In this document: positions 24,736 to 34,079 of the stretch, one piece after another
Layout of the letters: the number at the start of each line of letters is the position of its first letter
How positions within the stretch are numbered: position 1 is the first letter of the stretch
Source: Acidobacteria bacterium 28-1
Lineage (GTDB): Bacteria > Acidobacteriota > Blastocatellia > Pyrinomonadales > Pyrinomonadaceae
Direction: 5' to 3'
Length of the DNA stretch: 64,000 nt
Assembly: GCA_002050365.1 (NCBI GenBank)
Contig: MWYZ01000082.1
Coordinates: forward strand, 1 to 64,000
Made by a program: the position numbers and the translations under genes
Notes under the pieces: generated by a model
What the model was told of the DNA's origin: nothing
Database searches by the model: none
The model's input: the letters and a program-made list of their open reading frames with translations, nothing else

Positions 24736-26601
24736 GTGTCTGAAGAAGCGAAAAAATTTCACGAAGAAGAAGCGATTGAGAAAACTTACGATTTGCGCGT
24801 TACGATGCGCCTACTCGGTTATCTTAAACCGTATTGGAAAATGGCGGCGGTCGCGCTGGTGCTGACTTTCGTGACGAATATCTTAATCAGTCTGCAGCCG
24901 TATTTTACGAAAGTGGCAGTTGACGATTTTATCACGCCAAAGAAAACTGACGGCATTTGGTTGTTCGCGTTCGCCTTTTTTTGCATCTTTTTGTTTCGTT
25001 TTCTGTTTTCTTATTTGCAGGAAATTCTCCTTAACGTCGTCGGGCAAAAGGTGATGTTTGATTTGCGAACGCAAATTTATACCAAACTCCAACAGCAGGA
25101 AGTGGCTTATTACGATAGATATCCGGTCGGGCGAATCATCACCAGGATAACAAGCGATGTTGACGCGCTCAACGAACTTTTCACATCCGGCGTGATTGAT
25201 GTTTTGGGCGATTTGGTGATTATTTTTGCGATTATCGGAATGATGTTCTGGCTTGATTGGAAACTCGCGCTCGTATCTTTAATCACCGTCCCGCTTCTGT
25301 TCGCCGCGACAAATTGGTTTCGCAAACGCGCCCGCGTCGGTTTTGATATGGTGCGAACCAGAATGGCGAAGCTCAATGCGTTTTTGCAGGAACATATTTC
25401 GGGAGCGCAAACTGTCCAGCTTTTCAATGCCGAAGCTAAAACGCAAAAAACTTTTCACGACATCAACGACGATTATCGCAATGCCAACATCGAAACAATT
25501 TATTACTACTCGATTTTTTATCCGATGGTTGATTTTATCGGCGCAATTGGTGTGGCACTTGTAATTTGGTTTGGCGGCTACCAAATTTTGACCGGCATTT
25601 CGGCAAGCGGAACGGCTTTGACAATCGGCATTGTCATTGCTTTTATTCAATATTCGCAGCAGCTTTTCCAGCCGATACGCGATTTGTCCGATAAGTTCAA
25701 TGTTCTACAGGCAGCAATTGTCGCATCGCAACGAATTTTTATTCTGCTCGATTTGCCTGTTCAAATTGAAACCCCTGAAAAGCCGAAAAAGGCCGGCAAA
25801 GCCGTCGGCAAAATCGAATTCCAAAACGTCTGGTTCGCTTATAAAAACGAAGCTTGGGTTTTGAAAGATGTTTCGTTCGCAGTCGAAGCGGGCGAATCGA
25901 TCGCGCTTGTTGGCGCGACTGGTTCGGGCAAAACGACGGTGACGAATCTTCTGATGCGTTTTTACGATGTGCAGAAAGGGAAGATTTTGCTTGACGGCAT
26001 TGACGTGCGCGATTGGGATTTGCAAAGTTTGAGAGAAAATTTCGCGGTTGTTCTGCAGGATGTTTTTCTCTTTAGCGGTTCGATTGCCGACAATATTCGG
26101 CTTGGAAATAAAACGATTGACGATGAAAAAATTGTTTGGGCTTCGAGAGAAGTTCACGCTGACGAATTTGTGCAAAAGCTGCCGGAAACTTATAACTCTC
26201 TAGTTAAAGAGCGCGGCGCGGGACTTTCGGTCGGGCAAAAACAATTGATTTCGTTTGCGCGGGCGTTGGCGTTTGACCCGAAAATTCTTGTGCTTGACGA
26301 AGCGACAAGCTCGATTGATACGGAAACCGAGCAGTTAATTCAGCGGGCGGTTGACCGCGTAATGCAGGCGAGAACTTCCCTTGTCGTCGCTCACCGGCTC
26401 TCAACCGTTCAAAAATGCGATAGAATTTTAGTCTTCCATCACGGCGAATTACGCGAGGCGGGAACGCACAATGAACTTCTCGCTCAACGCGGACTTTATT
26501 GGCGATTGTATCAACTGCAATATGCCGAAGATGAGTTAGAAAATCCAATTACCACCGCCCAAAATCAAAATTTAAATTTGGAATCAGGTGCTGTCGGTTA
26601 A
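24736..26601 (+). CDS. ABC exporter (fused permease-ATPase)
   Basis: 621 residues: six membrane helices in the first ~330, then one ATPase domain with Walker [11 protein letters not shown]-loop, signature [15 protein letters not shown], Walker [11 protein letters not shown] and H-loop VAHRLS. Half-transporter of the MsbA/BmrA (lipid or multidrug) type; the substrate is unknown. GTG start; the residues before it come from the repeat arm. The N-terminus ([16 protein letters not shown]) is charged and the tail extended. Confidence 0.92.
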   Translation: MSEEAKKFHEEEAIEKTYDLRVTMRLLGYLKPYWKMAAVALVLTFVTNILISLQPYFTKVAVDDFITPKKTDGIWLFAFAFFCIFLFRFLFSYLQEILLNVVGQKVMFDLRTQIYTKLQQQEVAYYDRYPVGRIITRITSDVDALNELFTSGVIDVLGDLVIIFAIIGMMFWLDWKLALVSLITVPLLFAATNWFRKRARVGFDMVRTRMAKLNAFLQEHISGAQTVQLFNAEAKTQKTFHDINDDYRNANIETIYYYSIFYPMVDFIGAIGVALVIWFGGYQILTGISASGTALTIGIVIAFIQYSQQLFQPIRDLSDKFNVLQAAIVASQRIFILLDLPVQIETPEKPKKAGKAVGKIEFQNVWFAYKNEAWVLKDVSFAVEAGESIALVGATGSGKTTVTNLLMRFYDVQKGKILLDGIDVRDWDLQSLRENFAVVLQDVFLFSGSIADNIRLGNKTIDDEKIVWASREVHADEFVQKLPETYNSLVKERGAGLSVGQKQLISFARALAFDPKILVLDEATSSIDTETEQLIQRAVDRVMQARTSLVVAHRLSTVQKCDRILVFHHGELREAGTHNELLAQRGLYWRLYQLQYAEDELENPITTAQNQNLNLESGAVG

Positions 26602-26658
26602 TTAATTTTATTTAACTTTCTCTTACAAATAAGACTAGCTTAAATTGAGAAAAATGTT

Positions 26659-26664
26659 TATAAT
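26659..26664 (+). promoter_or_regulatory. -10 box for the sigma-factor gene
   Basis: TATAAT ends 12 bases before the ATG at 26677, so the transcript would have about six untranslated bases. No consensus -35. Confidence 0.4.
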
Positions 26665-26676
26665 GGCGATTTACAA

Positions 26677-27684
26677 ATGTCTCGAGAAGCCATACAACAC
26701 GAAAATTTATTTCCAGAATGTGAATCCTTGATGGTTGAAATCTACGAACGGTGCAGCGAGAAAGCACCTAATTTTGGGGTTCTGGCTGAACATTTAAAAG
26801 ATTCTCTCTGCAAAACCGTCCGCAAATATCTTCAAAATAACTCATCCGAAGAACCGACAACCGAAGAAGTAAAGAATTTTCTGCGGCAGATTCAAGCCGA
26901 CGATTTGTTTTTGGCGATTGCCTGCGCCAACGGAAATGAACGCGCTTGGTGGGAATTTGACCAGCAGCATCGTTCTTATTTGGAAAGAGTCGCAAGGCAT
27001 CTGGCGCGAACTGACATTGATGCGCAGGAAGTCGTTGACAGTGTCTATGTCGAACTCTATGGCACACGTGTCGTAAACGGCGAGAGAGTTTCAAAGTTTG
27101 CCACCTATAGCGGACGCGGAAGTTTGCGCGGCTGGCTGCGGACGGTTATTTGGCATGCTCTAGTTGATTTGCACCGCGCCAGCCACGATGAAGTTTCACT
27201 TGACGAAATGACCGAAAACGTCGGCGAAGGCTATGCTCACGCTACCTTTGCGAAAGTGAATTTAGGCGGCGAAGTGGATAGGATTAACCAGATCGCCAAA
27301 GATCGCTATCGCAAGGCTACACTTTCAGCGATTGAGAACGCTTTTGCAAATCTCGATGACCACGAAAAACTTCTGCTGCTTTATTATCACGTCGAAAACT
27401 TAAAGCTGCGCGAAATTGCCCGTTTAGTCGAAAATTCTGAGTCGCCGCTTCGCGGTTGGTTTCAGAGAAAATCCGTCAGTCGTGAAAAAAATCCCGCTAC
27501 TCGCATTCACGAGTCAACGGTAATGCGTTGGTTGGAAAAGAGTTACGCAAAGGTTTTGAAAATGTTTCGCACCGAACTTCAAGCCGTGCATAAATTGAGC
27601 GAAGATGAATTGAATATTTGTATGGAACTCGCTACTGAAGACCTTGCCGGCCAGAACCTTTACCGCAATCTGACGACAACTTAA
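26677..27684 (+). CDS. Sigma-70 family (ECF-like) sigma factor with N-terminal extension
   Basis: 335 residues. An extension of about 85 residues precedes sigma-2 (WEFDQQHRSYLERVARHLAR to RGSLRGWLRTVIWHALVDLHR) and sigma-4 (AFANLDDHEKLLLLYYHVEN...). Inside the sigma-4 helix-turn-helix there is an insertion of about 25 residues (after LREIARLVENSES, before HESTVMRWLEK). The gene is followed by a zinc-binding anti-sigma-like protein, the usual arrangement. Target genes cannot be deduced from this window. Confidence 0.88.
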   Translation: MSREAIQHENLFPECESLMVEIYERCSEKAPNFGVLAEHLKDSLCKTVRKYLQNNSSEEPTTEEVKNFLRQIQADDLFLAIACANGNERAWWEFDQQHRSYLERVARHLARTDIDAQEVVDSVYVELYGTRVVNGERVSKFATYSGRGSLRGWLRTVIWHALVDLHRASHDEVSLDEMTENVGEGYAHATFAKVNLGGEVDRINQIAKDRYRKATLSAIENAFANLDDHEKLLLLYYHVENLKLREIARLVENSESPLRGWFQRKSVSREKNPATRIHESTVMRWLEKSYAKVLKMFRTELQAVHKLSEDELNICMELATEDLAGQNLYRNLTTT

Positions 27685-27790
27685 ATATCCATTCGCGCAT
27701 CGAAGAAACTTATTTTAGCCTGCATTATTTAAATTTTAAGCAAATTTTATGAATGAGCTACGTCCTTAAAACAGGAGGATGGAACAAGAA

Positions 27791-28213
27791 ATGGAAAACA
27801 AGGAATTTATAAATCCACAAGACATTCAGATACAAGGTTTACTCGACCGTCATTTGCGATCGCAAGTTTCGCGTAATAATTCGGCGACGCAGGAACGACA
27901 CTTGGATGAAGATGCTTTGGCGGCTTTTGCAGAAGGTAATTTAAGCGAGCGAGAAGCCTTACCGATTGTCAGTCATTTGGTTGATTGTTCGTTTTGTCGT
28001 CACGTTACGGCAGAACTCGTCAGATTGGATTTAGCTTTTGCCGATGATGAAGTTCGAGTTGCCGCCGGTGAAAACCAACCTTCGAAGATTTCGGAAGTTT
28101 TAAGCAATCTTTTGTCGCGCATTTTTGGAACAAACGACAGCGCAGTTTTCGCTCATCAAGAAAAAGAAGAGGATTCAGAAAATACGGAAGATTCAAAAGG
28201 TATAGAAAAATAG
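27791..28213 (+). CDS. Anti-sigma-factor-like protein with HxxxCxxC zinc motif
   Basis: About 140 residues, starting at the second ATG; AGGAGG at 27773-27778 touches the first ATG (27779), so the second is more probable. The motif SHLVDCSFC (H-x3-C-x2-C), preceded by HLDEDALAAFAEGNLSE, is the zf-HC2/ZAS fold of anti-sigma factors. No membrane segment is visible, so it appears soluble. The tail is acidic (EKEEDSENTEDSKG). It probably binds the sigma factor encoded upstream. Confidence 0.8.
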   Translation: MENKEFINPQDIQIQGLLDRHLRSQVSRNNSATQERHLDEDALAAFAEGNLSEREALPIVSHLVDCSFCRHVTAELVRLDLAFADDEVRVAAGENQPSKISEVLSNLLSRIFGTNDSAVFAHQEKEEDSENTEDSKGIEK

Positions 28214-28230
28214 AAAGATATAAACTATTA

Positions 28231-28287
28231 AAAGGCTGTTTGTTTTAGAGCGTTAAAGCTGTTTAAAACAATTAGCCTTTTTTATTT
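28231..28287 (+). terminator. Terminator after the anti-sigma gene
   Basis: AAAGGCT with AGCCTTT plus an inner TTGTTTTA/TAAAACAA stem, followed by TTTTTTATTTT. Strong intrinsic terminator. Confidence 0.8.
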
Positions 28288-28339
28288 TGCAGATAATTGT
28301 TTCTACCAACTTGAAGTTAAAGTGTGCAGTTTTTATGGA

Positions 28340-28411
28340 GCAGAAGCCCGCGCGTGAGCAAGGGCGCAACTACTTGAGCTACTCCGCCCTTGCTCACGCG
28401 CGGGCTTCTGC
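28340..28411. repeat. 27-bp perfect GC-rich hairpin
   Basis: Arm 28340-28366 (begins GCAGAAGCCCGCGCGTGAGC) is exactly complementary to 28385-28411, with an 18-base loop. It lies in the 312-bp gap before ribA. The rest of that gap holds the terminator and a TATAAT at 28483-28488; I see no gene in it. Confidence 0.8.
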
Positions 28412-28482
28412 CAAATCATCTATGCAAACTAAATTTGCTCCTATGATTTTGTCGGAGTTTATAATTTCAATCATTTTAGAGT

Positions 28483-28488
28483 TATAAT
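28483..28488 (+). promoter_or_regulatory. -10 box for ribA
   Basis: TATAAT, 37 bases before the ribA start. No convincing -35 hexamer and no FMN-riboswitch-like sequence between it and the start. Confidence 0.35.
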
Positions 28489-28525
28489 TTGAAAGTAGTT
28501 TCAACTTTGATTTTGGAGATATATT

Positions 28526-29164
28526 TTGTCAGAAAATAGTCAGGACTGTCTGCCGACGACGCACACGATTTCAGTAGAAAAAATTGCGACGGCTAAATTG
28601 CCGACACAAATCGGTCAATTCAAGATTGCGGGTTATCGTTCGCTAACGAGTAATGAAGAATTCGTCGTTTTATATAAAGGCGAAATGCAGAAGAATTTTC
28701 CGACGCTGGTCAGGATTCATTCGCAGTGTTTGACGGGCGATGTGTTCGGCTCGATCAAATGCGATTGCGGATTGCAATTGAGAAAGGCGATGGAGTTGAT
28801 TGAGGAAGCCGGACGCGGAGCAATCGTGTATCAACAACAGGAAGGTCGCGGAATCGGCATTATAAATAAAATTCGCGCCTATGCACTTCAAGACGAAGGC
28901 GCGGACACGGTTGAAGCCAATGAAGAACTCGGATTTGTGGTTGATGCCCGCGAATATCAGCAGTGCGCCGAAATTCTTTTTGATTTAGGTTTGTGCAGAG
29001 TGCGCGTAATGTCGAATAATCCGGATAAAATCAAAGCGTTGGAAAAAGCCGGTTTAAAGGTTGTCGAACGTGTGCCGATTGAAGTTGATTCCCAAGAGCC
29101 GGCAGCCCATTATCTCCGAACGAAGAAGAAAAAGTTAGGGCATCTGTTTGAATTTAACGATTAA
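28526..29164 (+). CDS. ribA: GTP cyclohydrolase II
   Basis: First step of riboflavin synthesis: opens GTP to the diaminopyrimidine precursor. The zinc cysteines are all present in [15 protein letters not shown] (about residues 71-85), and the catalytic stretch [13 protein letters not shown] is present. 212 residues, one domain. TTG start with GGAG at 28515-28518. Since the RibA-like half of the RibB protein at 52.9 kb lacks these residues, this gene is probably the only functional GTP cyclohydrolase II in the window. Confidence 0.95.
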   Translation: MSENSQDCLPTTHTISVEKIATAKLPTQIGQFKIAGYRSLTSNEEFVVLYKGEMQKNFPTLVRIHSQCLTGDVFGSIKCDCGLQLRKAMELIEEAGRGAIVYQQQEGRGIGIINKIRAYALQDEGADTVEANEELGFVVDAREYQQCAEILFDLGLCRVRVMSNNPDKIKALEKAGLKVVERVPIEVDSQEPAAHYLRTKKKKLGHLFEFND

Positions 29165-29236
29165 CGTCAAACACTCAAGTATAATAAAAACAACTTCTAA
29201 TTTTTACCAGCCTTGTATTGTTCTTAAACCGAATTG

Positions 29237-30280
29237 TTATTTTACCTTTTCTCTTAATTGCTTAATAGTAGCGAGAATTTTTTCCGCATCCGCAGCTTTC
29301 GGAGAAAATTTAACGTATTTCTCCAATTCATCGGCAGCTTGTTTGAAATTTCCTTTTTTCCAATAAATTCCGCCCAGATATTTATGAGCCTGCGCTATTT
29401 TTTCATCATCTTTCAAACTAATAGATTTTAGAAATTCTTTTTCCGCATAATCCGGATAATTGAGTCCGAGAAGCGCGATACCTAGATACATATGCGGAGC
29501 GGCGGCTTTTTCATCGGCGAGGACAGCTTTCTCTAATTCCTTCTCCGCCTCAAACATTTTTCTTTGATTTAATAAAACGATGCCGTAATTTAATTGTGCA
29601 CTTGCGTTTTTTTCATTAAGCTGCAAAGTTTTGCGAAGTGCTTCTTCCGCTTTCTTCAAATCGCCGCTTTTTATATATAAAGAACCGAGTTCGCTGTATG
29701 CTTCGGCAAATTGCGGATATAATCTGACAGCTTCGTTCAGCTTCTCAACCGCTAATTTTGCATCGTTTTTTTCCTTCGCTTCGAGGGCTTTTTTGAATTG
29801 TTCAAGTGCAGACTTTGGAACTTTAGCCAAAGATGCACTAACAACTCCTGTATTAGTTAGCGAAGTGCCTTTGGGACGCAGGTAAAAAATTACATTAAAT
29901 GTGCGAGCCGTCGAGCCGACAATTTCGCGGTCAATAAAAACAGATTCTCTAATTGGCACATATTCCTCGCCGGTTTCGATAATCACCGTGTAATTACTCG
30001 GCTCTAAACTATTAAAGTAAAAGATACCTTCCGAGTTAGTGAAGGTCGTTAAAGTCGTCGAGTTTGTGCTTTCGAGTCTAACGCGAAGAGCGTTTGCCGG
30101 TTGGTTGGAAGGAAAATTGATGCGTCCTTGAATCGAGTGAACTCCGCCCGTTCCGCCCGTCCGCGTCCTATCGCCGTAACCTTGCGCTTTATCAATTACC
30201 GTAAGAAGCAATAAAAACATCGTAATTGTTATAAATCTGGAAAATCGGTCTAACCATAACTTTTGAATGTTTCTTGACAT
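29237..30280 (-). CDS. TPR protein with carboxypeptidase-regulatory-like domain
   Basis: 347 residues with a likely signal peptide (FITITMFLLLLTVIDKAQGYG). A carboxypeptidase-regulatory-like beta-sandwich spans about residues 45-135, followed by five tetratricopeptide repeats (EKLNEAVRLYPQFAEAYSEL, EEALRKTLQLNEKNASAQL and onward). Secreted or periplasmic scaffold. Minus strand, directly downstream of the Oar-like receptor genes. Confidence 0.82.
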   Translation of the reverse strand: MSRNIQKLWLDRFSRFITITMFLLLLTVIDKAQGYGDRTRTGGTGGVHSIQGRINFPSNQPANALRVRLESTNSTTLTTFTNSEGIFYFNSLEPSNYTVIIETGEEYVPIRESVFIDREIVGSTARTFNVIFYLRPKGTSLTNTGVVSASLAKVPKSALEQFKKALEAKEKNDAKLAVEKLNEAVRLYPQFAEAYSELGSLYIKSGDLKKAEEALRKTLQLNEKNASAQLNYGIVLLNQRKMFEAEKELEKAVLADEKAAAPHMYLGIALLGLNYPDYAEKEFLKSISLKDDEKIAQAHKYLGGIYWKKGNFKQAADELEKYVKFSPKAADAEKILATIKQLREKVK

Positions 30281-30360
30281 AACAAAAACTCCTTTTAATT
30301 TGATTTAAAACTTTGCCCCGGAAATGCAAAATTATTATTGGTTTGTTTATGAACTTTACC

Positions 30361-30395
30361 ACAAAAAAAAAGGGAAAGTAATTATTTACTTTCCC
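30361..30395 (-). terminator. Terminator of the first Oar-like receptor gene
   Basis: A 9-bp stem GGGAAAGTA/TACTTTCCC; on the minus strand it is followed by a run of nine T. Confidence 0.8.
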
Positions 30396-30424
30396 TCCAG
30401 AGTTTTTAAGTTATCGTCAAGCGA

Positions 30425-33400
30425 TTAGAAGCGGAATTTCGCTCCGATGCGGATTGACGACGGATATTGGAAAACAGTTCCAGTACCGAAGAACGGGTTT
30501 GGAATTGCCGCTACGCCCGAAATACCACTGTTATTAACAGAGGTTTGGGAAAGCGTGATAGCACGCTGCACATTCGTTACGTTGAAAAAGTCAGCCATAA
30601 AGCGAAGTTCACGTCTTTCACCGAAAGTGATCGGGTAATACACGCCTAAATCAAGATTGAATGTAGTTGGTGTTCTATTTCCGCCAACTGCACTCGAGAT
30701 ACCTTGATTACCGTTTGTCAGAACGGCTCCAACGTTAGGAACGATTGATGTTCCGCGCGGATCTCCGAAGCCTTCGTTATCACCATAAACCGGATGCGAA
30801 GTTAAACGCGTAAAAGGCGTGCCTGATTGAATGTAGAAATTACCTGAAACAACTAATTTGAACGGCGTAACATAAGTCCCGTTAAATTTGAACTGATGCG
30901 GACGGTCGTTTGGAAGTCGTCCGTAACTATTTTCAAGCAAACTCACTAAGTCAAACAACGACGTAATGTTCGGGTCTGATTGACCGTTATCATTACGGAA
31001 AAGTCCTTCATAGTTTCCTGTTAAACTTGAAAAAACATACGAAGTGATGAACGAGAAGTTGTTATTAAAGCGACGAGTTGCCTGAAACTCAAGAGCGCGA
31101 TAATAACGACGAGCGCGTCCAAATCCTTGCCCGACTCCGCCGCAATTTACTCCATTGACTTCACCTCCAGCACCTGAACAAGCCGGTAATCTAGCAATTC
31201 TTTCAGTCAAGCTTTCGCCCGGGTTAAACAGGAAATAAGAGTCTCCATCGTCAAAAGAACCGTCTTCAATAACTGAACCTTGTGCGCGATAGATTCCGCG
31301 AACACCAAACACCAAATCTCTCGTGGCTTCATATTCAAAACCGAGATTAAATTCGTTGACGGTTTGCGGTTTTAAATCCGGATCAATCGGAGTCGGTTCA
31401 GAACCCAAATTACGGGTCGAAAAACCAGCGGCGATTGCCGAGTTCAAAGGAGCGTTCAAACGATTGACATTAAAGTTTCTATCGGTTTGCGAATCTCCGC
31501 TGCCGGCGCGAACATTAACGTCAAGCGGAATCGGGGTTTCGAGATAACGCGCAAAGTTGGCAAATATTTTGCCTTTACCTTTACCGGTCGGGTCATAAAT
31601 AATTCCGATACGCGGTTGCAGGTTATCTTTGAAATTGTTCAGGGAAAGATATTTAACGTCTCCGTTTCCGTAGGCTTGTTGATAATCCCAACGAACACCG
31701 AGATTAAGTTGAACTGTCGGACTGATTTTAATATCATCCTGAACATAAAAACTTTCAACATCGGTGCGAGTTTGGGCAATTAATTTGAAATCACGAACGC
31801 GCGTGCTTAAACGAATCAAGAACGGATTAGTCAAGGCTTCAGTTTGACTAATTGTTCCTGCAATCGCATTAGCCGTAAAACCAACCGGACGCGATGCTGC
31901 CGGCAAAGAATTGAAAGCAGCCACTGCCGCAGAACTTGGGCAGACAACCGTGCCGACTCCGCCAACAACCCGTGTTGTGCAAACACTAAAGTTATTGGTT
32001 ACGCGGAAACCATTGGTGATATTGTCGGTGCTGCCAGTTCCTGTGCTGGAAGTTACGCCAAGCGGATTAGCAAAGGTATTGCTCGGTCCGGTCGAAGTAG
32101 TGTTAATGTCGTATTTGTTACGGTAAAATTCAAAACCATACTTGAAGGTATGTTGTCTGAAGATATTTTGAAGTCTTGCCGCACCTTCAAAGCGGTTACG
32201 ATCTTGGGTTGAAAATAAACCGAACCCTTGTCGCACGAAACCACGTTGAAGTCGTCCACCCGGAGAAAAAACATAATCAACAAAACCCGTGTTGGTTGAA
32301 CTTGCCAAAACACCTGTTTGAGTCGGCGTCGCAACCGTGCCGTTGGCGGCAAGAATTGCAAAGTTATCGGTTGTCAGAGGTGTACCGAGAGTGCTTTCGT
32401 TAGGAATAACATTGTTTCGTTGAAAATGTAATCCGACAGAAAACTCAGCCACGAAATTTTGATTAAAAGTCGAGTTTAAGCGGAACGCATAATTTGTTCC
32501 ACCTGTTTCCTGCACACCTTGAAAAGAATTGGGGTCTGCGCCGAAGCCTGAACCGCCTAAAAATCCTTCTAGTTTAGTGAAATCACCAAAGGTCGAAAAG
32601 TTAAAGGTGTTGTTGTCGTTGATGCCGTAAGTAATTTTTCCGGCATAAAACGGAGTGGTAATCTTGTTTTCAACTTCTTGGCGGAAAGTCTGGGTTTGAA
32701 GAAAATTGGTGCGACGCTGCGGGTTAAACGCGCCGAAGAACCAAAGTTTGTCTTTGACAATCGGACCGCCGAGGTCGAATCCGGCATCGAATTCCGAAAA
32801 TCCGTTCGGAGCAGAACCGGTAAATGGTAAGTTTTTCGTTTCACGAACAAAATTTTGACCGGTGTAATAAACGAACGCATCGCCTCTAAATTCGTTGCTG
32901 CCGCTCTTGGTCACGACGTTGAAAATACCGCCGGTCGCAAGACCATATTCAGCACCGAATGCGCCGGTTTTAACTTCGACTTCTTGAACAAACTCAAACG
33001 GAAGATTTGCGCCCGAACCGCCGAAAGCCGGATCGGTCGTGTTCACACCGTCAAGAATATAATTGTTTTCGGGACCGGAAGAACCGGCAACCGATGGGTC
33101 GCGATCACGTCCCGAAGCATCGCGCAAACCAGAACGGGTAACGGTTGGGGCAATCGTATAAATTGATTGAACCGTGCGTTGGGTCGGGAAATTAGTAAAT
33201 TGCTCAGTCGTAACATTTGTTCCGCTTGTGTTGCTGGTTTGGTCAACATTGGCTCCGGCGACGACATCAACGGTTGTTGTGCCGCCGGTTGGTTGTAATG
33301 TAACATTTACGCCGCTGCTCTTCGACAGATTGACTTCAACATCTGTTGCTTCATATCTAGCGAAACCTTGAACTGCTTCAACAACAACGGTATATCTTCC

Positions 33401-33637
33401 CGGCGGCAAGTTTGCCACGCGGTAAGAACCCTCATCGTTAGTTGTCGCTGATTGCGGACGAATCAAGTTAGTACCCGATACGGCAACTGTGATGCCGGGA
33501 ACGACGGCACCGGTCGCGTCGGTTACTGTTCCTTCAATCGTTCCTGTGCTTGAAGTTTGCGCCGAAATGCTAGCCGGAGCCAACATTAAACCAAACGCAA
33601 AAACAACAGCAGTTAAAACTTTTAGGATAGTTTTCAT
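30425..33637 (-). CDS. Oar-like TonB-dependent receptor
   Basis: 1070 residues. Signal peptide ending APASISAQ, then a carboxypeptidase-regulatory-like domain (GTIEGTVTDATGAVVPGI), a TonB plug domain with RDPSVAGSSGPENNYILDGV, and a large outer-membrane beta-barrel ending in the aromatic KFRF. Such receptors take up large or polymeric nutrients using TonB energy. RBS AGAGG precedes the ATG. Confidence 0.9.
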   Translation of the reverse strand: MKTILKVLTAVVFAFGLMLAPASISAQTSSTGTIEGTVTDATGAVVPGITVAVSGTNLIRPQSATTNDEGSYRVANLPPGRYTVVVEAVQGFARYEATDVEVNLSKSSGVNVTLQPTGGTTTVDVVAGANVDQTSNTSGTNVTTEQFTNFPTQRTVQSIYTIAPTVTRSGLRDASGRDRDPSVAGSSGPENNYILDGVNTTDPAFGGSGANLPFEFVQEVEVKTGAFGAEYGLATGGIFNVVTKSGSNEFRGDAFVYYTGQNFVRETKNLPFTGSAPNGFSEFDAGFDLGGPIVKDKLWFFGAFNPQRRTNFLQTQTFRQEVENKITTPFYAGKITYGINDNNTFNFSTFGDFTKLEGFLGGSGFGADPNSFQGVQETGGTNYAFRLNSTFNQNFVAEFSVGLHFQRNNVIPNESTLGTPLTTDNFAILAANGTVATPTQTGVLASSTNTGFVDYVFSPGGRLQRGFVRQGFGLFSTQDRNRFEGAARLQNIFRQHTFKYGFEFYRNKYDINTTSTGPSNTFANPLGVTSSTGTGSTDNITNGFRVTNNFSVCTTRVVGGVGTVVCPSSAAVAAFNSLPAASRPVGFTANAIAGTISQTEALTNPFLIRLSTRVRDFKLIAQTRTDVESFYVQDDIKISPTVQLNLGVRWDYQQAYGNGDVKYLSLNNFKDNLQPRIGIIYDPTGKGKGKIFANFARYLETPIPLDVNVRAGSGDSQTDRNFNVNRLNAPLNSAIAAGFSTRNLGSEPTPIDPDLKPQTVNEFNLGFEYEATRDLVFGVRGIYRAQGSVIEDGSFDDGDSYFLFNPGESLTERIARLPACSGAGGEVNGVNCGGVGQGFGRARRYYRALEFQATRRFNNNFSFITSYVFSSLTGNYEGLFRNDNGQSDPNITSLFDLVSLLENSYGRLPNDRPHQFKFNGTYVTPFKLVVSGNFYIQSGTPFTRLTSHPVYGDNEGFGDPRGTSIVPNVGAVLTNGNQGISSAVGGNRTPTTFNLDLGVYYPITFGERRELRFMADFFNVTNVQRAITLSQTSVNNSGISGVAAIPNPFFGTGTVFQYPSSIRIGAKFRF

Positions 33638-34013
33638 TTTTTATTCCTCTCTTAAGATATAGCCTAAAATTTTTTAGGGGTTATAATGATTTTTAAGAAG
33701 AAACTAGGTAAAGTTTCCAATGCGGTAAATGTTTGCAAATAGTGTGCCTTTCTCTTTTTGATAGTTAAATCCTTAAATAATTAAATTTACGCGAATAGGA
33801 CAACAAAGAAGCGATGGAATAAATCACAAAATTCGATTTATATCCATATCTTTGAATTTTTTGTTAATTTTTTATAATCGAATCTTTTATGAAAAAAGAA
33901 ATATCTTTTCATAATAAATTTCTGACTCTGAGACTTGAATGGATAATTGGAAAATATCGCTTCGTTCCGTCAGCGATGCTGCCGTTTTCTCCGAATCATA
34001 TCTTGACGCAAAA
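33638..34013. other. Intergenic, promoter region of the Oar-like receptor
   Basis: About 375 bp of AT-rich sequence upstream of the first receptor. I see no gene in it; a 64-codon plus-strand frame from ATG 33889 runs through the opposite-strand terminator and is not convincing. Confidence 0.4.
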
Positions 34014-34035
34014 GAGGCGAACCGAAGTTCGCCTC
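34014..34035 (-). terminator. Terminator with UUCG loop
   Basis: Minus strand: stem GAGGCGAAC, loop TTCG closed C-G, stem GTTCGCCTC, then TTTT. C(UUCG)G is an extra-stable tetraloop. Ends the second receptor gene. Confidence 0.8.
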
Positions 34036-34079
34036 CAAAAAAGTTTTGTTATTAAGCAAAACTCGAAAGTTTCCAAAGA

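Noticed and set aside
28287-28487. 66-codon plus-strand frame before ribA
   Set aside because: Consists mostly of the translated 27-bp hairpin; not protein-like.
28412-28525. FMN riboswitch upstream of ribA
   Set aside because: I see no conserved RFN-element blocks; the leader is short and AT-rich.
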